This document shows, in pieces, positions 23,301 through 36,050 of a DNA stretch of 64,000 nucleotides. Position 1 is the first letter of the stretch. Each line of letters opens with the position of its first letter. The notes beneath the pieces were generated by a model. The model was not told the origin of the DNA and did no database searches. It was given only the letters and a program-made list of their open reading frames with translations. The position numbers and the translations under genes were made by a program. The stretch lies in NCBI GenBank assembly GCA_032622095.1, contig CP136069.1, positions 32,152,194 to 32,216,193 on the forward strand. Direction: 5' to 3'. The stretch comes from Siphonodentalium dalli. Lineage: Eukaryota; Mollusca; Scaphopoda; Gadilida; Siphonodentaliidae.

Positions 23301-24289
23301 CCTACATCAGCACGTTCGAGAACATGGTCCCACGTGAAATTGGACCCGTCCATATTGCTCCCGGGATCGAAGTAGTCCTACACACAATTTTTTAGTCGGA
23401 TCGGTCAAGGTCCAGAAACATGCCTATGAGCGAGGTCAAGTTGACACGTTAAATACCAAATCCGAGTCGGATCAGTCGAGCAGTGTTAGAGTCTATAACA
23501 CATACACACATGCATTCATGCATACACACATACATACAGACAGTGTTCCAAAATGTATAATCGATAGCTACAACAATTCTATGGTAGATAGTTCACGGCC
23601 GACCTGATGCATGCATCTTAGTTTTCTTGTTCTAAGTGTCTTTGAACTTAAAACGATATTTCAATACACACATGTCTTGAAATTGTCAACGAAATGTTCC
23701 GCCATAGAAAACACTCTGCCAATTCACGAAATGTTTAATGCGTTGGGTTTAATATAGTCCCTCAATTAGCATCTCTCTTATTGGTAAAATTGGAGATTAA
23801 TGTACAATGGAAAAAATATAAATAAATATATGCACAACAATGAGTTTCTTCTTTTCAGATGAGTTTCCTTTTTCATATTTTTATCACTTACAAGCAATGT
23901 TTTCGATCGGCCGGTTTTGATTTTACTTGAAAAAAATGGAAATAATTTACTCATTGGGATGTGTTATTCATGCCGTCTCTGTTTCATGTCAAAATATTTT
24001 GTCGTATTGTATAGAGGCATCGATATATAGGGCATAACGGTGTGATGTTTTGTAATTTATGGAAGGTACATGGCGAATATACTGACTCTCAATGTCAAGT
24101 TTATTTAAGTGGGGGAAGCACGTTTTGCATAAATCCAGCCAAAATGGCTAGAGATTTTCAACAAAGAATTTCTCAGGATGTATCTGGCGAAAATTCTTGA
24201 ATTTTAATGATATTATCTTCATTGTACATAGAATCTGAGTATCGATATATTATTTTAGAATTATTAAGAGACAATAAAAACAATGGATT
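23301..24289. other. No gene seen; CA/CAT microsatellite at 23500-23545
   Basis: Simple ACACACATGCATTCATGCAT-type repeat; the rest is AT-rich and unassigned. Confidence 0.45.
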
Positions 24290-24570
24290 TTAATACATTT
24301 GAGAGGTTGAAAATATTATTTTCTTTTTTTGTTCCATGCGGTAACAAAAACTGCTAGAATAATTAATAATTGTACACAATACTCCAAACACCAAATAGCT
24401 TATTGTCTTGGTTAAATGAGAGAAGGCTTCACTTGTATCATAATTTTGAGTTAGATTTTTAATTGCATAATATAGCATCATAACCCCTATATTATAACGA
24501 AAGAATATAGCAGTCACAAATATTCCAGCCCAATGCAAACAAATGTTGATCTGAAGTGTGGTCCACTCAA
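24290..24570 (-). CDS. Possible terminal exon of a membrane protein
   Basis: A minus-strand frame ends at 24290 and runs upstream to a candidate 3' splice site (CACACTTCAG just above 24560). The peptide has two hydrophobic stretches of membrane-segment length (HWAGIFVTAIFF...; ISYLVFGVLCTIINY) and a basic tail (EQKKKIIF). This shape fits the C-terminal exon of a multi-pass protein, but no family is recognised and the open length could arise by chance in AT-rich DNA. Confidence 0.22.
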
Positions 24571-25452
24571 GCAGAGATCAGTCAACTGGAATTTAGGCCA
24601 CACCGTTGGTGGTCAGCTTTAGCTTGGTTATGATCCGATGACATAGAACTCAGCTCAGCCAGACTTTGCATTGATCAACAGACATTATTTTATGTGTGTT
24701 GCCTTTCTAAATGAAAATAATCAGTAAATTGCACGAATCAAGAATAACTATGTCTCCTCTCATGATCTTCCGATATAATATCATGGATAAATGAATTGCA
24801 CTTATTGTTGAAATCTATTGGTACCTGAAATCAGTGAAATTTAAAATATTTATCATGCCATAAAAGTGTAATAAATGAGGATATAATATCCAATGGTTCG
24901 ATGGATCTAAAATATTGTGTCAAAATAATCGGTTGTACCACATTTCACAAAGGAATTTCTGACATATCAGTGGACAGATTTTGATAAAATCCATTGTGAA
25001 ATACCAGGGAATTTTGGCAAAACGTGCATCTGACCCTTAATCGACGACTGCAAAAGTGACGCCGTTATTTTGTTTATATAGCAACCAGCTACTGTCAAAA
25101 TTGATGCGTAATAATGTCGACTGTCCCATCGCTGATGGGGACAGTTTATCAATCAATTAAATTTAATTACTCTTCATTATGTTATATAATACAGAGTATG
25201 TCCACAATTACAATATAATAATACATATATAGTATATAGTGTGCGATTTTTGAGTGATTATTATGTGCAAGATAAAAACACAATATATAGTGAAATTCAA
25301 CAAGTATTTAATTCAACCACCCATGGTGGTGTCCTAACGTGTGCGGTTATAGAATGCCTCAGGAGAGCCTAAAGAATGGCACAACCCTTTTAATGAACAG
25401 TGAAAGATTTTGTATTCTCTTCCCCTTTCCCGAATTGAACAGTTCATTCAAT
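24571..25452. other. No gene seen
   Basis: AT-rich sequence; nothing recognisable. Confidence 0.4.
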
Positions 25453-25806
25453 TTAATAATATTCGGTTTTCGGTAGAAGTAGGGTGTTATATATCTCTCG
25501 TAGAGTCTGTAGTGCAGGGAATTTTAAAATTACATGGAATTCATCACCGAGTTCTAAGTTACATAAAGTACACTTTCTGTCTGAGTAATCCAAACCTACC
25601 CAGGATCCAGATTCAACAGGTAAGTAGTGATTGCTGCTCCTGAACCGTAACATGGCGGTTACTAATTTATTGTATATACTTGATATATATGTCTCACGAC
25701 CGAAATTTATCCTAATAATTCGATAGAATACATATTGTTTTGATATGGACATGGTGCAATTGACAAATCTTTGTTGTTTCAAACGGTATATTGGCAGCGG
25801 ACACAC
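25453..25806 (-). pseudogene. LINE-type polyprotein C-terminal tail fragment
   Basis: Encodes YRIIRINFGRE, RFRSSNHYLPVESG and a knuckle CTLCNLELGDEFHVILKF. Compared with 28348-28707 the fourth zinc ligand is replaced by Phe. The layout (R-hydrophobic, H-x-LP-x-E, C-x2-C-x8-H-x4-C) is typical of the extreme C-terminus of invertebrate non-LTR retrotransposons. There is no polymerase domain, so it is a relic. Confidence 0.5.
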
Positions 25807-26550
25807 GTATCACAGTAGCGATGGCATTGTATGTGAGATAATTTAATATGGTGCAGTTTGCTGACAATTGGTCGTCATATTTCTGTGCCATAGCTTGCCA
25901 TGTTGCGCACTGAGTTTCCGGACAATGAGTCGACTCGACCAATTAACCCATTGCGTTTCACGAAGGTTGATCTCTACTCATTACGTTTTGCTACATTGTA
26001 TTCTCTACGATATATATAATTGCACGATCGACCGTCCAGAATTGTGTTTGACCGTGGCAATCCCTCATTCACTCACAAATCATACATGCAGTACGTTTTG
26101 TTGATATGATCTCAATTCATGTTTATCCACTTATATACATTTCATGCGTATTAAGACAGTTCCCCAATTGCGGTTTTTATTTTGCGTTTAGTTCTCCGCA
26201 TAATTTCGCTAATATTATCATGTGGGCCAATGGAGCTATGTCGGAACTGTTGGAGGAAATGCAGCTGCGAGAAAGTATCTGGAATAAACAAAGCGAACTA
26301 TACAATTTGTATCAATTGTATGCATTCTCAAAATATCTCCATGAATGGAGGAAATTAAGAATATATATAAAAACAAGAAAAAATGCTGATTATAACGAAC
26401 TTTGGAGGACTCATTGTGCGAATATGCAGCGGGCAACATGACTAGCTATGGCATATTACTTATGACAACCAATTGTCACCAAAATCCACCATATATAATT
26501 GTCACACCTACTATGCCATCGCTACTGTGATATGTGTGTCCGCAGCCCTT
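25796..26550. mobile_element. Non-autonomous TIR transposon family F, copy 1
   Basis: Long terminal inverted repeats of about 140 bp: GGCAGCGGACACACGTATCA on the left; GATATGTGTGTCCGCAGCC closes the right. The subterminal blocks GACAATTGGTCGTCATA and GACTCATTGTGCGAAT pair across the element. A second copy is at 56263-56923. No transposase. A 111-codon frame inside (26106-26441) spans mostly TIR and is not supported. Confidence 0.75.
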
Positions 26551-27158
26551 AGAAGCGAGTGGATTTGAATTAGTATCATGAGTTAATCGATACTGAACGT
26601 ACTTTCGATTAAATAACGGAGTTGTCTGAACAGTTCACACGATAATATATATTAGGATAAATGTTATTTAAAAGGTAAAACACATTATACAAACACAAGA
26701 TATGAAGAGCTTTTGAACGACTATAAAACACCAGAAGTGATCAAGCATATATTAAGTATTATTATCCATCCCTTAACTAACACCATGAGCGATTGTGCAA
26801 AAGCCGCCAAGTGATAGTCCTGGAAAAAGTCATATTGGACTCCCGAAAGTCATATTGGACTCCCGACATTACAATATCACTTTTTATTGGGACTCCGTGA
26901 CGTCACGAATTAACTGTACTGCGAAATGAATCGGTGAAATTGTGATGCGCGCGCAACACTGATAGATTTTAGCAGACGTTTCACTTCCGCATTGAGTTTT
27001 TTTTTCTCACTTCCGTGTTTACTTTTCCAAATCATGCTTTCTGATGATCAATATACAGGCTTTTATAGAGAATCAAGTGCCGACAAATACCAAAAATAAC
27101 CACAAAAGTTTAATTCCCAAAAGTTGGATAAACATACAGATGGATAATAAAAATGTCA
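26551..27158. other. No gene seen
   Basis: Contains AGTCATATTGGACTCCCGA twice in tandem at 26829-26867, a word related to the hairpin that follows. Confidence 0.4.
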
Positions 27159-27317
27159 TTATACAATGTTGTGTACAGTATGAGTTTTTCTTGTACTCAT
27201 CCAGGTTGTGGTGAAAAGTCATATTGGACTCGACACTGGCGTGTCTCGTCCAATATGGCTTTTCACCACAACCTGACTCGTACAAGAAAAACACATACTG
27301 TACACAACATTGTATAA
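27159..27317. repeat. 159-bp hairpin
   Basis: Arms of about 70 bp: TTATACAATGTTGTGTACAG ... CATATTGGAC and the complement, with an 18-bp loop. Only a few mismatches, so it is young or structurally constrained. An open frame across it is a by-product. Confidence 0.8.
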
Positions 27318-27639
27318 TAACTTTATAAAATTAACATATTGGATTGTCGGGCTTAGTGAGGTTTGGGATCGATATTTAAAATCACTTATTCGGTTAAAAC
27401 GATTTTTTTAAACGCTCTTTAAAAATGTGTTCTTTTTAAACTGTATTTGTTTTTCTCAAAATCTCCTTTTTTGTCAATATAATCACACCTTCGATTAAAT
27501 ATGGATACTCATTTTGAAATTATATATGAATAATGCATAATGCACGTTTTTGTCTCCACCTACACGCGTTTATGTTTATTAAAGATACATTATCCGAATT
27601 AACGCTCCTAATTTACTATTTCTTTGACTTCGGGGATAA

Positions 27640-27945
27640 AACAGATTTTATTCGAGTCGAGGAACCTATCAAAACTTAGAGTTATAAGATATCGATTTTT
27701 TTAAATCTGTTATTTTTCACCAATTGGAATATTTGAATACTGTCGATACCAAATTGCGTTGAATAAAATGTTGATATATAACACGTTTTAAAATTTTTAT
27801 ACTAGAATTGTCAGTAGTTAACATTGTTTTTGGCAATTAATCGAATCTGATAACTAAGGCGTCTTTTAAAGAAATGTTGTTGTTGCAATATAATGATACG
27901 GGGGCCATCGAATCGGATTGTGTACCTCTCGGTACAATCGTTGTA
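27640..27945 (-). repeat. Dispersed repeat family C, copy 2
   Basis: Inverted relative of 8033-8400, with TTCGAGTCGAGGAACC, CAATTAATCGAATCTGATAA and CGAATCGGATTGTG in the complementary order. Confidence 0.6.
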
Positions 27946-28347
27946 TTGTATAATCATTTTGGGATCACATAGCTTTCTGTATCAAACATATATGTTCTAC
28001 GATTCAGATTCAATTTCATTTTATTCTTTTAATCGATATGTGGATGTTACAGAAACATTATTTATGACATAAAGATATTCAAACATGACATATAATAACA
28101 ATAAATTTGACACGAGGAATACATGGGTGCTTTATTAGATATTTGGGTAAGTTTCCGTTCGGTTGATGATTTCAGGTACTGTTTGCGGGGACTTAGTAGT
28201 CATGGATGTATATAGGTCTTTTACAAAATAGGGGTGGGTTCATGGAATATCAGTGTTATTTCCTCAAGTAGACTTGCCGATAATAACCTGGACTTTTATC
28301 AAAGTTGACAGATTCCTAATTGTCTTTCTATTTATAGTCTTAAAGAG

Positions 28348-28707
28348 TTATGAGAGTTTGTGTGCATTCGGTCTTCTATAGAAATATGGGTTCAAATAGG
28401 TCGATCTGAGTTCATTTAATTCTGTACACTTCAGAATAACGTGATACTTATTGCCTAGTTCTTTGGTACAAAGTGTGCATACTCTGGTTGAATAGTCAGT
28501 ATTTAGCCAAGCACCTTGTTCAATTGGTAGTTTGTGAGTTCTTGTCCGAATTCGAATGATATTATTGACAGTTCTATTATCACATATAGAGATAATTTTT
28601 TCACGTTCGAAGTGTGTTTTAATAATTCTATAATATGCATATTTACTCGATGTGGATAATTGTTGACCACCAACTTTGAAGGTAACAGTCACGTAGTCTT
28701 TGCTCAA
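28348..28707 (-). pseudogene. LINE-type polyprotein C-terminal tail fragment
   Basis: Encodes YYRIIKTHFEREKII, IRTRTHKLPIEQGAW and the intact knuckle CTLCTKELGNKYHVILKC (C-x2-C-x8-H-x4-C). It is the best preserved of the three such fragments. Truncated upstream, with no reverse transcriptase core. Family assignment is by pattern and context. Confidence 0.5.
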
Positions 28708-31111
28708 CGGTCACCAATTTTATTAAGAGAGTCATGTATTCCTCTTATCCATGGATTATTAAAAACATTTATACAATACAAAGTATACGTAAAATAATAT
28801 AACATAAGTGGGGTCCTACGGGTAGGCATTGAGATAACTTTTGCCCCAAAACCGAGGTAGTGGGTTTTGATCCTAACTGTAATTGTAGTTCGGATCCTAC
28901 TGTAATCCGAAATGCTGAATAATCCGGGATAATAATGAGGGCTGCTCTAGTGGTTTGCTACGCCCAATGGCCAAAACGAGTTGGTTAGATTCAACAGAGC
29001 TGTTTATTAATAATAATAAACAACACAAAAATAGATATATCTCATTATTGACATAACCAACAATATGCCATGAAGGTGGTGGGCAAAAAGTGCTAAGAAA
29101 AACAAATATCAATATTGACATAACCAATCATAATGTGTCATAAAAAAAGTTCTATAATGCACCCGATGCATCGCGGGGGTGAAAAGTGATAGATAAAGAA
29201 TACTGACTAAGAGAGTGGGTTGGTTGATTGTAAATAAAATCAACTACATTTTGATTTTTCGTAGTACAATTTCATGAACAGATTCTTAGGAATCCGAGTA
29301 AGATTAAAATGGTGTCTTAAATATTTTTGTGCGCATGCACAGCACTGGAAAACAACACTTCGTGTGCCAATACCGTTTGACCCAAAAGTAATAGTTTACT
29401 CGACAACAATAAAAACGGATCGCTCGAAAATAAATGCGATTATTTCGGAATCGTGTATTTATGCCTGCAAAAATATGCCAGGGAAATGTGTGACTGTGTA
29501 AGGGAGAGGACACGACGACAAGCGCCTGTAATATTAAATAGAATAAATTTAGAACTTATATGCTTCATTGATTAACATACACACACTTTACATTTTCGAT
29601 GGGCATATTGTCCTTCGATTTGTTTTGTATCCTGTAACAAACTAACATTATCGGAAATTAATTGCCCTCCCCGCCGATGACTTCAATCGTGAACATTATA
29701 TACAGCGACATTACATACAGTGTCAACAAGAATTTCTTAGTTTTGGGAAAAAAACTGAAACATGAAATATTGTCTGGGGAGTACAGTTAGAAACTATTCA
29801 GATAGTTTGTTCCTGTAGTAAGACAATAACTACTTACTTTCTTAAAGGTACGGTTGGCCTTGGCGGTGTGTATCCTGTGAAAATATTTCCACCCGTCAAA
29901 AACCGCCACAAACAGAAAGAACAACAAAATGTAGACAGACTTTGTCCGTATACAAATAAGAAATATCGCATAAACAGTATGTTATTGTCATATATTTGAC
30001 CATTGTTATGTAAACAAAAGCATAAAAAGTTACTTTTCTGGTGTTTGTTTATATTATGATGGTAAACATAAAGAGCGTTCTTTGTTGGTGAATTCCTGAT
30101 ATGGAACGAATAAAGAGCGTTCATGCCATTTGTGTGTGATTAGCCAGCAGCATTGTGCTGTCTTCTGTAACACAATCAGGCTCTTGCTTAGGTAAAATAT
30201 AGTAAATCTTTATGATAACATGCTGTTTACGCGATGGTCATGGTATATATGAACGAAACTGTATGCGTTTTAATGTTTTTCTGTTTACGGTGATTGGAAC
30301 AAATATGAATAATTTCGACAACTAAGGCCTAACGTGCCTTTAAAGAAATTGGGATTTTCTAATTTTCAGTATACTTTTATTCTTATAAAATCCTATAAAT
30401 ATAATCTTAGCACGGCATTTCAAAAAGAAACTTTTTCTAGCCCCTACAAATATTATCTTGAATTACAGAAAATTGTGTTTCAGGTTTCAAGAAAAATGTA
30501 AGAAATTATGGAGTATACATATAAAATTATATTATTTCTCAAAACATCAAACTAGTGTTCTTATTTCTTGAAAAACATTTCTCACACCTCAAGCAAATTA
30601 TTCTCACATTTTGTTGACAACTTTTCTATAGCTATAACAATAAATTTAGGTTTTCTAAAAGTGTATTTCTTGTTTTTCTTAACTGTTAGAATATTTTCAC
30701 ATGTTCTTGAAACGTTTTATAACTCTATAAGAAGTAAGTGACAGAAAACAAAACCTGAGCATTTTTTTGTCAGTAATTCAAGATGTATATGTCTGAATTA
30801 TATAGTTTAAGTATTACGTGTGTGTTTGGTACATATATTCTTTTCTAGGTTGTTAATTTATTCCCGAAAAGATTCCTTCATGATAGTATTGGCTATGACA
30901 ATATTGAGATACATCGGTTCGCACTCTCATATACAGAGTGGGTTTGAAGCATGGATTAATTTAATATCTCTCCTCTATTCAGACGTTATGGTCGAAATGA
31001 ATCCATTATAGGTACTTAGTTTTGGAAAACCTTAATTAATGACCAGAATCTCATAGTATATGGTGAAAACTCACTCATTGAGATGCAATATAGTTATATA
31101 TTGACAGAAGT
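28708..31111. other. No gene seen
   Basis: AT-rich spacer with scattered short frames, none with recognised motifs or good paired splice sites. Confidence 0.35.
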
Positions 31112-31325
31112 TTTCTCCAACCCCACGTTTAGTTACTTCAAACCTAATCTTTAGTTAATTTGGCACAAAGTTTGTTACAAAGTTGGGTTACCATAACTCA
31201 ATGTTTGGTTACTTGTTTTCTATTTCTAACCCAACTAGTTTTATTAACAGCTCTAACCCAACATTTATTCTGATTTGGTTCACAAAGCATTGGGTTATAG
31301 TTTGACTAAAATTTAGTTGGAGTGG
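31112..31325. repeat. Weak TIR-like element with CAACCCAA words
   Basis: CCAACCCCACGTTTAGTTAC on the left faces CTAAAATTTAGTTGGAG on the right, and AACCCAAC/GTTGGGTT words recur inside. Imperfect; possibly an old MITE. Confidence 0.4.
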
Positions 31326-31810
31326 ATTTAGCTGTCAATCGGTGGTTTAAACCTAAAGGTTTACGTAGACCAGGTTAAACCTGTGATGACGAATTCGGCC
31401 CGCTTGTCTCACACATTTCATAATTTAGTGATTGTCCCATGCTTATGATTTCCGCGAAGTCGCCTCGTCATTTAATTTAACGGCGTATGTCGAGCTTTCA
31501 TGTATGACAGGTGGTGTCTAACCACCCAAATTTAATAAAAAATGTCCAACTGTTGAAATTTCATTTCCGACATAACCCTAGTTGGAAATGTTACACCAGA
31601 TTATGTTTATTCATCATTGGGGGATTTATTGCTTTAGACCGAAAATGGCATATTTATGTTTGGCCAACATTTTGGTTTGAAACGAATAGTCAGTAGTGTC
31701 AGATCGGAAAAGCGTGAGGTATATCAATTGCAAAGTTCCAACCCACCGGGGGAGGGGCTGCAAATGGAATTCCGCGAACATGGGTGTTTGGTCTGGTTGC
31801 AATAGGGCAG

Positions 31811-31948
31811 CTCAAGGCGGTCACCACTCGTGGACTCATGCTCAAGGCGGTCACCCCTCGCGGACTCATTCATGATATGCTCAAGGCGGTCACCTCTCGC
31901 GGACTCATTCATGATATGCTAAAGGCGGTCACCCCTCGTGGACTCATT
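31811..31948. repeat. 39-bp minisatellite, locus 1
   Basis: Four units, full-length form CTCAAGGCGGTCACCCCTCG plus 19 more bases ending CATGATATG. The same unit is amplified at 34109-34557. Confidence 0.9.
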
Positions 31949-33035
<1,087 letters not shown>

Positions 33036-33266
33036 ATTCTCGTGTGCCAGAAGTTGTGAATAAGATGAAGAATATTTATCAGATGTTATTTAACAAGTCA
33101 AATAATATAATTTGATTGACTTGTTAAATAACATCTAATAAATATTCTTCATTTTATTCACAACTAACTAATGAATAATATTATTTGATTGACTTGTTAA
33201 ATAACATTTAATAGATATTCTTCATCTTATTCACAACTTTAAGGAGTCTTTCTGGCACACGAGAAT
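33036..33266. repeat. Fold-back repeat
   Basis: Outer arms ATTCTCGTGTGCCAGA and TCTGGCACACGAGAAT. Inside, a block with TTGTTAAATAACAT and GAATATTTAT(C/T) occurs three times, one copy inverted relative to the other two. MITE-like. Confidence 0.75.
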
Positions 33267-33278
33267 ATTATAGTCAAT

Positions 33279-33350
33279 TCAATGTCAAATCGCGCCTTTC
33301 GCCGGAAAGCAGATGGGAACAGCCCGGACGAAGTCGTGCCCACCAGCCAG
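33279..33350 (+). mobile_element. Helitron 3'-end fragment
   Basis: GGAACAGCCCGGACGAAGTC followed by GTGCCCACCAGCCAG resembles the 3' terminus of unit 3 at 14600-14659, with a decayed CTAG end. Confidence 0.5.
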
Positions 33351-33503
33351 TGTAATAAAAAGCGACACAACTTGAAGAATGTATGTATAACACGAGAAAC
33401 GGGAAAACGTGGTATATGGAAGTATCAAAATTTCCCACATGGAATTTGAAAGCTAGTTTATATTATAATTATATTATAATTTCTATTTATGGCTAATAAT
33501 ATG

Positions 33504-33883
33504 GCTGAATAGGTCACTCTCACCGGTTTTATGTGATAAAGTGATTCAGATTCCTGAAATTGTGATAAATTTACCCAGGTTGGAGAAGAATGTGATAAAT
33601 TTAACCAGGTTAATAATAGTTCATGTTTAGCAACAAATTATTGATTTTTGTGATCAAAATGACGAACTACAGTACTTATATGTCTTAATTTATGCTTGAT
33701 AAGGGCTATTACTTGCCAAAACTGAACAATATTTCCCTCTGTCGCTTTTGAATCGAGTTATTGTGAGATTTGCTTAACCTGGGTAACTTTATCACAATTC
33801 TCACCAACCTGGGTAACTTTATCACAAAATTAGGAACCTGGGTAACTTTATCACAGAAAACCGGTGAGAGTGACCTATTCAGC
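33504..33883. mobile_element. 380-bp MITE with 9-bp target duplication
   Basis: TIRs begin GCTGAATAGGTCACTCTCAC and end with the exact complement, GTGAGAGTGACCTATTCAGC. The 9-bp word AATAATATG lies immediately outside both ends (33495-33503 and 33884-33892). Inside, GTGATAAA(G/T)TTACCCAGGTT-type words recur at least five times in both orientations. A 9-bp duplication fits the Mutator-like class; no transposase is present. Confidence 0.85.
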
Positions 33884-33908
33884 AATAATATGATCTTGGT
33901 GGCGTTAC

Positions 33909-34032
33909 CATTTCTGACTATGGTTTTCTTGTTAATGGTATGCTTCTGATTTGTCATGTAAAAAGTTGCAACACTATAATACGTTCTAGCATGAACTATT
34001 CCGTTACTGCAATCTCGAGCAACGATCTTCGC
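33909..34032 (-). CDS. Exon-like segment, copy 1
   Basis: On the minus strand a good 3' splice site (TTGTTTTGTTGTACAG) precedes 124 bp of open frame (AKIVARDCSNGIVHARTYYS...), ending at a possible donor (AATG/GTAACG). The same acceptor and most of the exon are duplicated at 34558-34652. No domain is recognised. The flanking 380-bp MITE lies just downstream in this reading direction. Exon status is an inference from splice signals and the near-conserved frame of both copies. Confidence 0.3.
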
Positions 34033-34108
34033 CTGTACAACAAAACAAGTGATATTAATTAACATGTATTAACTATGATATTAATTAACATATATTAACT
34101 ATGATATC

Positions 34109-34557
34109 CTCAAGGCGGTCACCCCTCGCGGACTCATTCATGATATATGCTTCAAGGCGGTCACCCCTCGCGGACTCATTCATGATATGCGTCAAGGCGG
34201 CCACCACTCGCGGACTCATTCATGATATGCTCAAGGCGGTCACCCCTTGCGAACTCATTCATGATATGCTCAAGGCGGTCACCCCCTCGCGGACTCATTC
34301 ATGATATGCCCAAGGCGGTCACCCCCTCGCGGACTCATTCATGATATGCTCAAGGCGGTCACCCCTTGCGAACTCATTCATGATATGCTCAAGGCGGTCA
34401 CCCCCTCGCGGACTCATTCATGATATGCCCAAGGCGGTCACCCCCTCGCGGACTCATTCATGATATGCCCAAGGCGGTCACCCCTCGCGGACTCATTCAA
34501 GGTGGTCACCCCTCGCGGACTCATTCAAGGCGGTCACCCCTCGCGAACTCATTAATG
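34109..34557. repeat. 39-bp minisatellite, locus 2
   Basis: About twelve units of AAGGCGGTCACCCCTCGCGG + ACTCATTCATGATATG(C/CC)TC, including shorter units near 34490-34545 lacking the ATGATATG part. Same unit as 31811-31948. Confidence 0.92.
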
Positions 34558-34652
34558 ATATGCTTCTGATTTGTCATGTAAAAAGTCGCAGCACTATAAT
34601 ACGTTCTAGCATGAACTATTCCGTTACTGCAATCTCGTGCAACGATCTTCGC
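34558..34652 (-). pseudogene. Exon-like segment, copy 2, truncated by minisatellite
   Basis: Same acceptor (TGTTTTGCTGTACAG) and open frame as 33909-34032, with a few substitutions (R/R silent, V to A type). It loses its 3' third where the 39-bp array begins. The duplicated unit including intron sequence is 34558-34698 against 33938-34077. Confidence 0.4.
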
Positions 34653-34937
34653 CTGTACAGCAAAACAAGTGATATTAATTAACATGTATTAACTATGAAA
34701 TATATAACCCGCATGATTGTGTTGTTGTTTAATGTTCTTAAGTTATCCGGCAGACAATCAAAAGTTTCCAGGTTTTGAACTGGTAGAATATGATCTATAC
34801 CGGCGCAGGGGGAGGGGGAGGGGCAAACTAAAGATTACAGATTCGTAGCAGTAATTCATAACCATAATTCATATATCAATCGATATACTGCAATTTAATG
34901 TATTATTTGTTGATGCAAGTATTTTATTTCTTTACAG

Positions 34938-34980
34938 TTGGTCGGAGTTTTGTGCGCATTTGTGGTTACCATAGCAACAG
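34938..34980 (+). CDS. Possible 43-bp exon
   Basis: TTTTATTTCTTTACAG precedes and GTGAGT follows, close to consensus for both splice sites. The enclosed 43 bp encode LVGVLCAFVVTIAT in one frame, a hydrophobic run like part of a signal peptide or membrane helix. Its gene partner exons were not found. The large palindrome lies 860 bp downstream, so it may be an intronic insertion. Confidence 0.35.
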
Positions 34981-35834
34981 GTGAGTTACATACCTATATT
35001 GGGTGGGGTATAAAATTTCGTATATCTGGCATTTTGATGTTTTTGTTAGCATATTTAGAATCTACATAAGATCATCATCTCATGTCAATTTTTTAAAGTA
35101 AAAATGTCGTATTAAGTTTTCTCGCGAACTGATATTGTTAATTATAAATAACGGAATGTCTTCTTTTCGAATTCGTCTCGGTATATGTTGGTTGTCATGC
35201 GGTTAGACCCTGAATTAATTGGTAAAAAGTCGTTTGGTGCGGGCTGGTTTACAGAACAACATATGCAAAAACGGCTGGAATCCGCTTTTGTGAAAATGTA
35301 TTTATTTTGTTTCACATTGAATCGTATAATAAGTGTGTAATTAAACATTTAACTGAAAATTAACAGGGGCATATCGATTATGCGACCTTTTCTAGAAGCA
35401 GATAGAAATGTATTCAGAGCAGTCACACATGCCGCAGATTATCAACTATTTTGATATATAAACAAAATCAAACCTTTAAAGGCCCACTTAATTTTCGAGT
35501 CCACAGATCACGTTATATAAAATATATGCCACATTATATACCATTTGAAAGAGAAAGCTCCAAAACATTGTATTTTCAACTTATTCGATGTAATAAATCG
35601 TGAACATATTGCTTTTGTTAAGATATCGACGTCCGTTATGTGTTAAAGTTTCTGCACAAATTCGATTATTTTCAATGGAAGGGGAATAACTCTATATATT
35701 TAAGTATATAGTTATTCCCCTTCCATTGAAAATAAACAACAGTTTGAATTATGTTGGATTCTGGGAGCCATAACGGGGAAAACGATTTGATGATTTCAGC
35801 TATTTTCTATTACTCTATGGTCACTTTCTGAGAC
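34981..35834. repeat. Spacer with hairpin at 35667-35734
   Basis: The hairpin arms are TTTTCAATGGAAGGGGAATA and the exact complement around a short TA-rich loop; it ends about 100 bp before the large element. Otherwise nothing recognised. Confidence 0.7.
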
Positions 35835-35840
35835 ACAGAC
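35835..35840. repeat. 6-bp target-site duplication, left
   Basis: ACAGAC, directly abutting the first base of the palindromic element (TGCTGCATAG). Identical to 53574-53579. Confidence 0.85.
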
Positions 35841-35941
35841 TGCTGCATAGACGCCTCTTGTAGGGGTAAAGGTACATTATAGAAGTACATTGGAAGTATG
35901 GGTACATATTCTACTGTCCTATTGTCTTCCGACATCAAAGG

Positions 35942-36050
35942 AGATCAAAGGAAAGTACCCCGCCCCCGCACAGTATGACGTAACGACGTTGTATGTAAAC
36001 AAAGAAGATCAAGGTACCACCGCCCCCGCACCGTATGACGTAGCGACGCG
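35942..36050. repeat. Subterminal CRE-bearing repeats, left arm
   Basis: Two units 64 bp apart, each with GATCAA(A/G)G, a GCCCCCGCAC core and GTATGACGTA(A/G)CGACG. They lie 100-210 bp from the left tip and, by symmetry, from the right tip. Candidates for transposase, replication-protein or bZIP binding. Confidence 0.75.
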
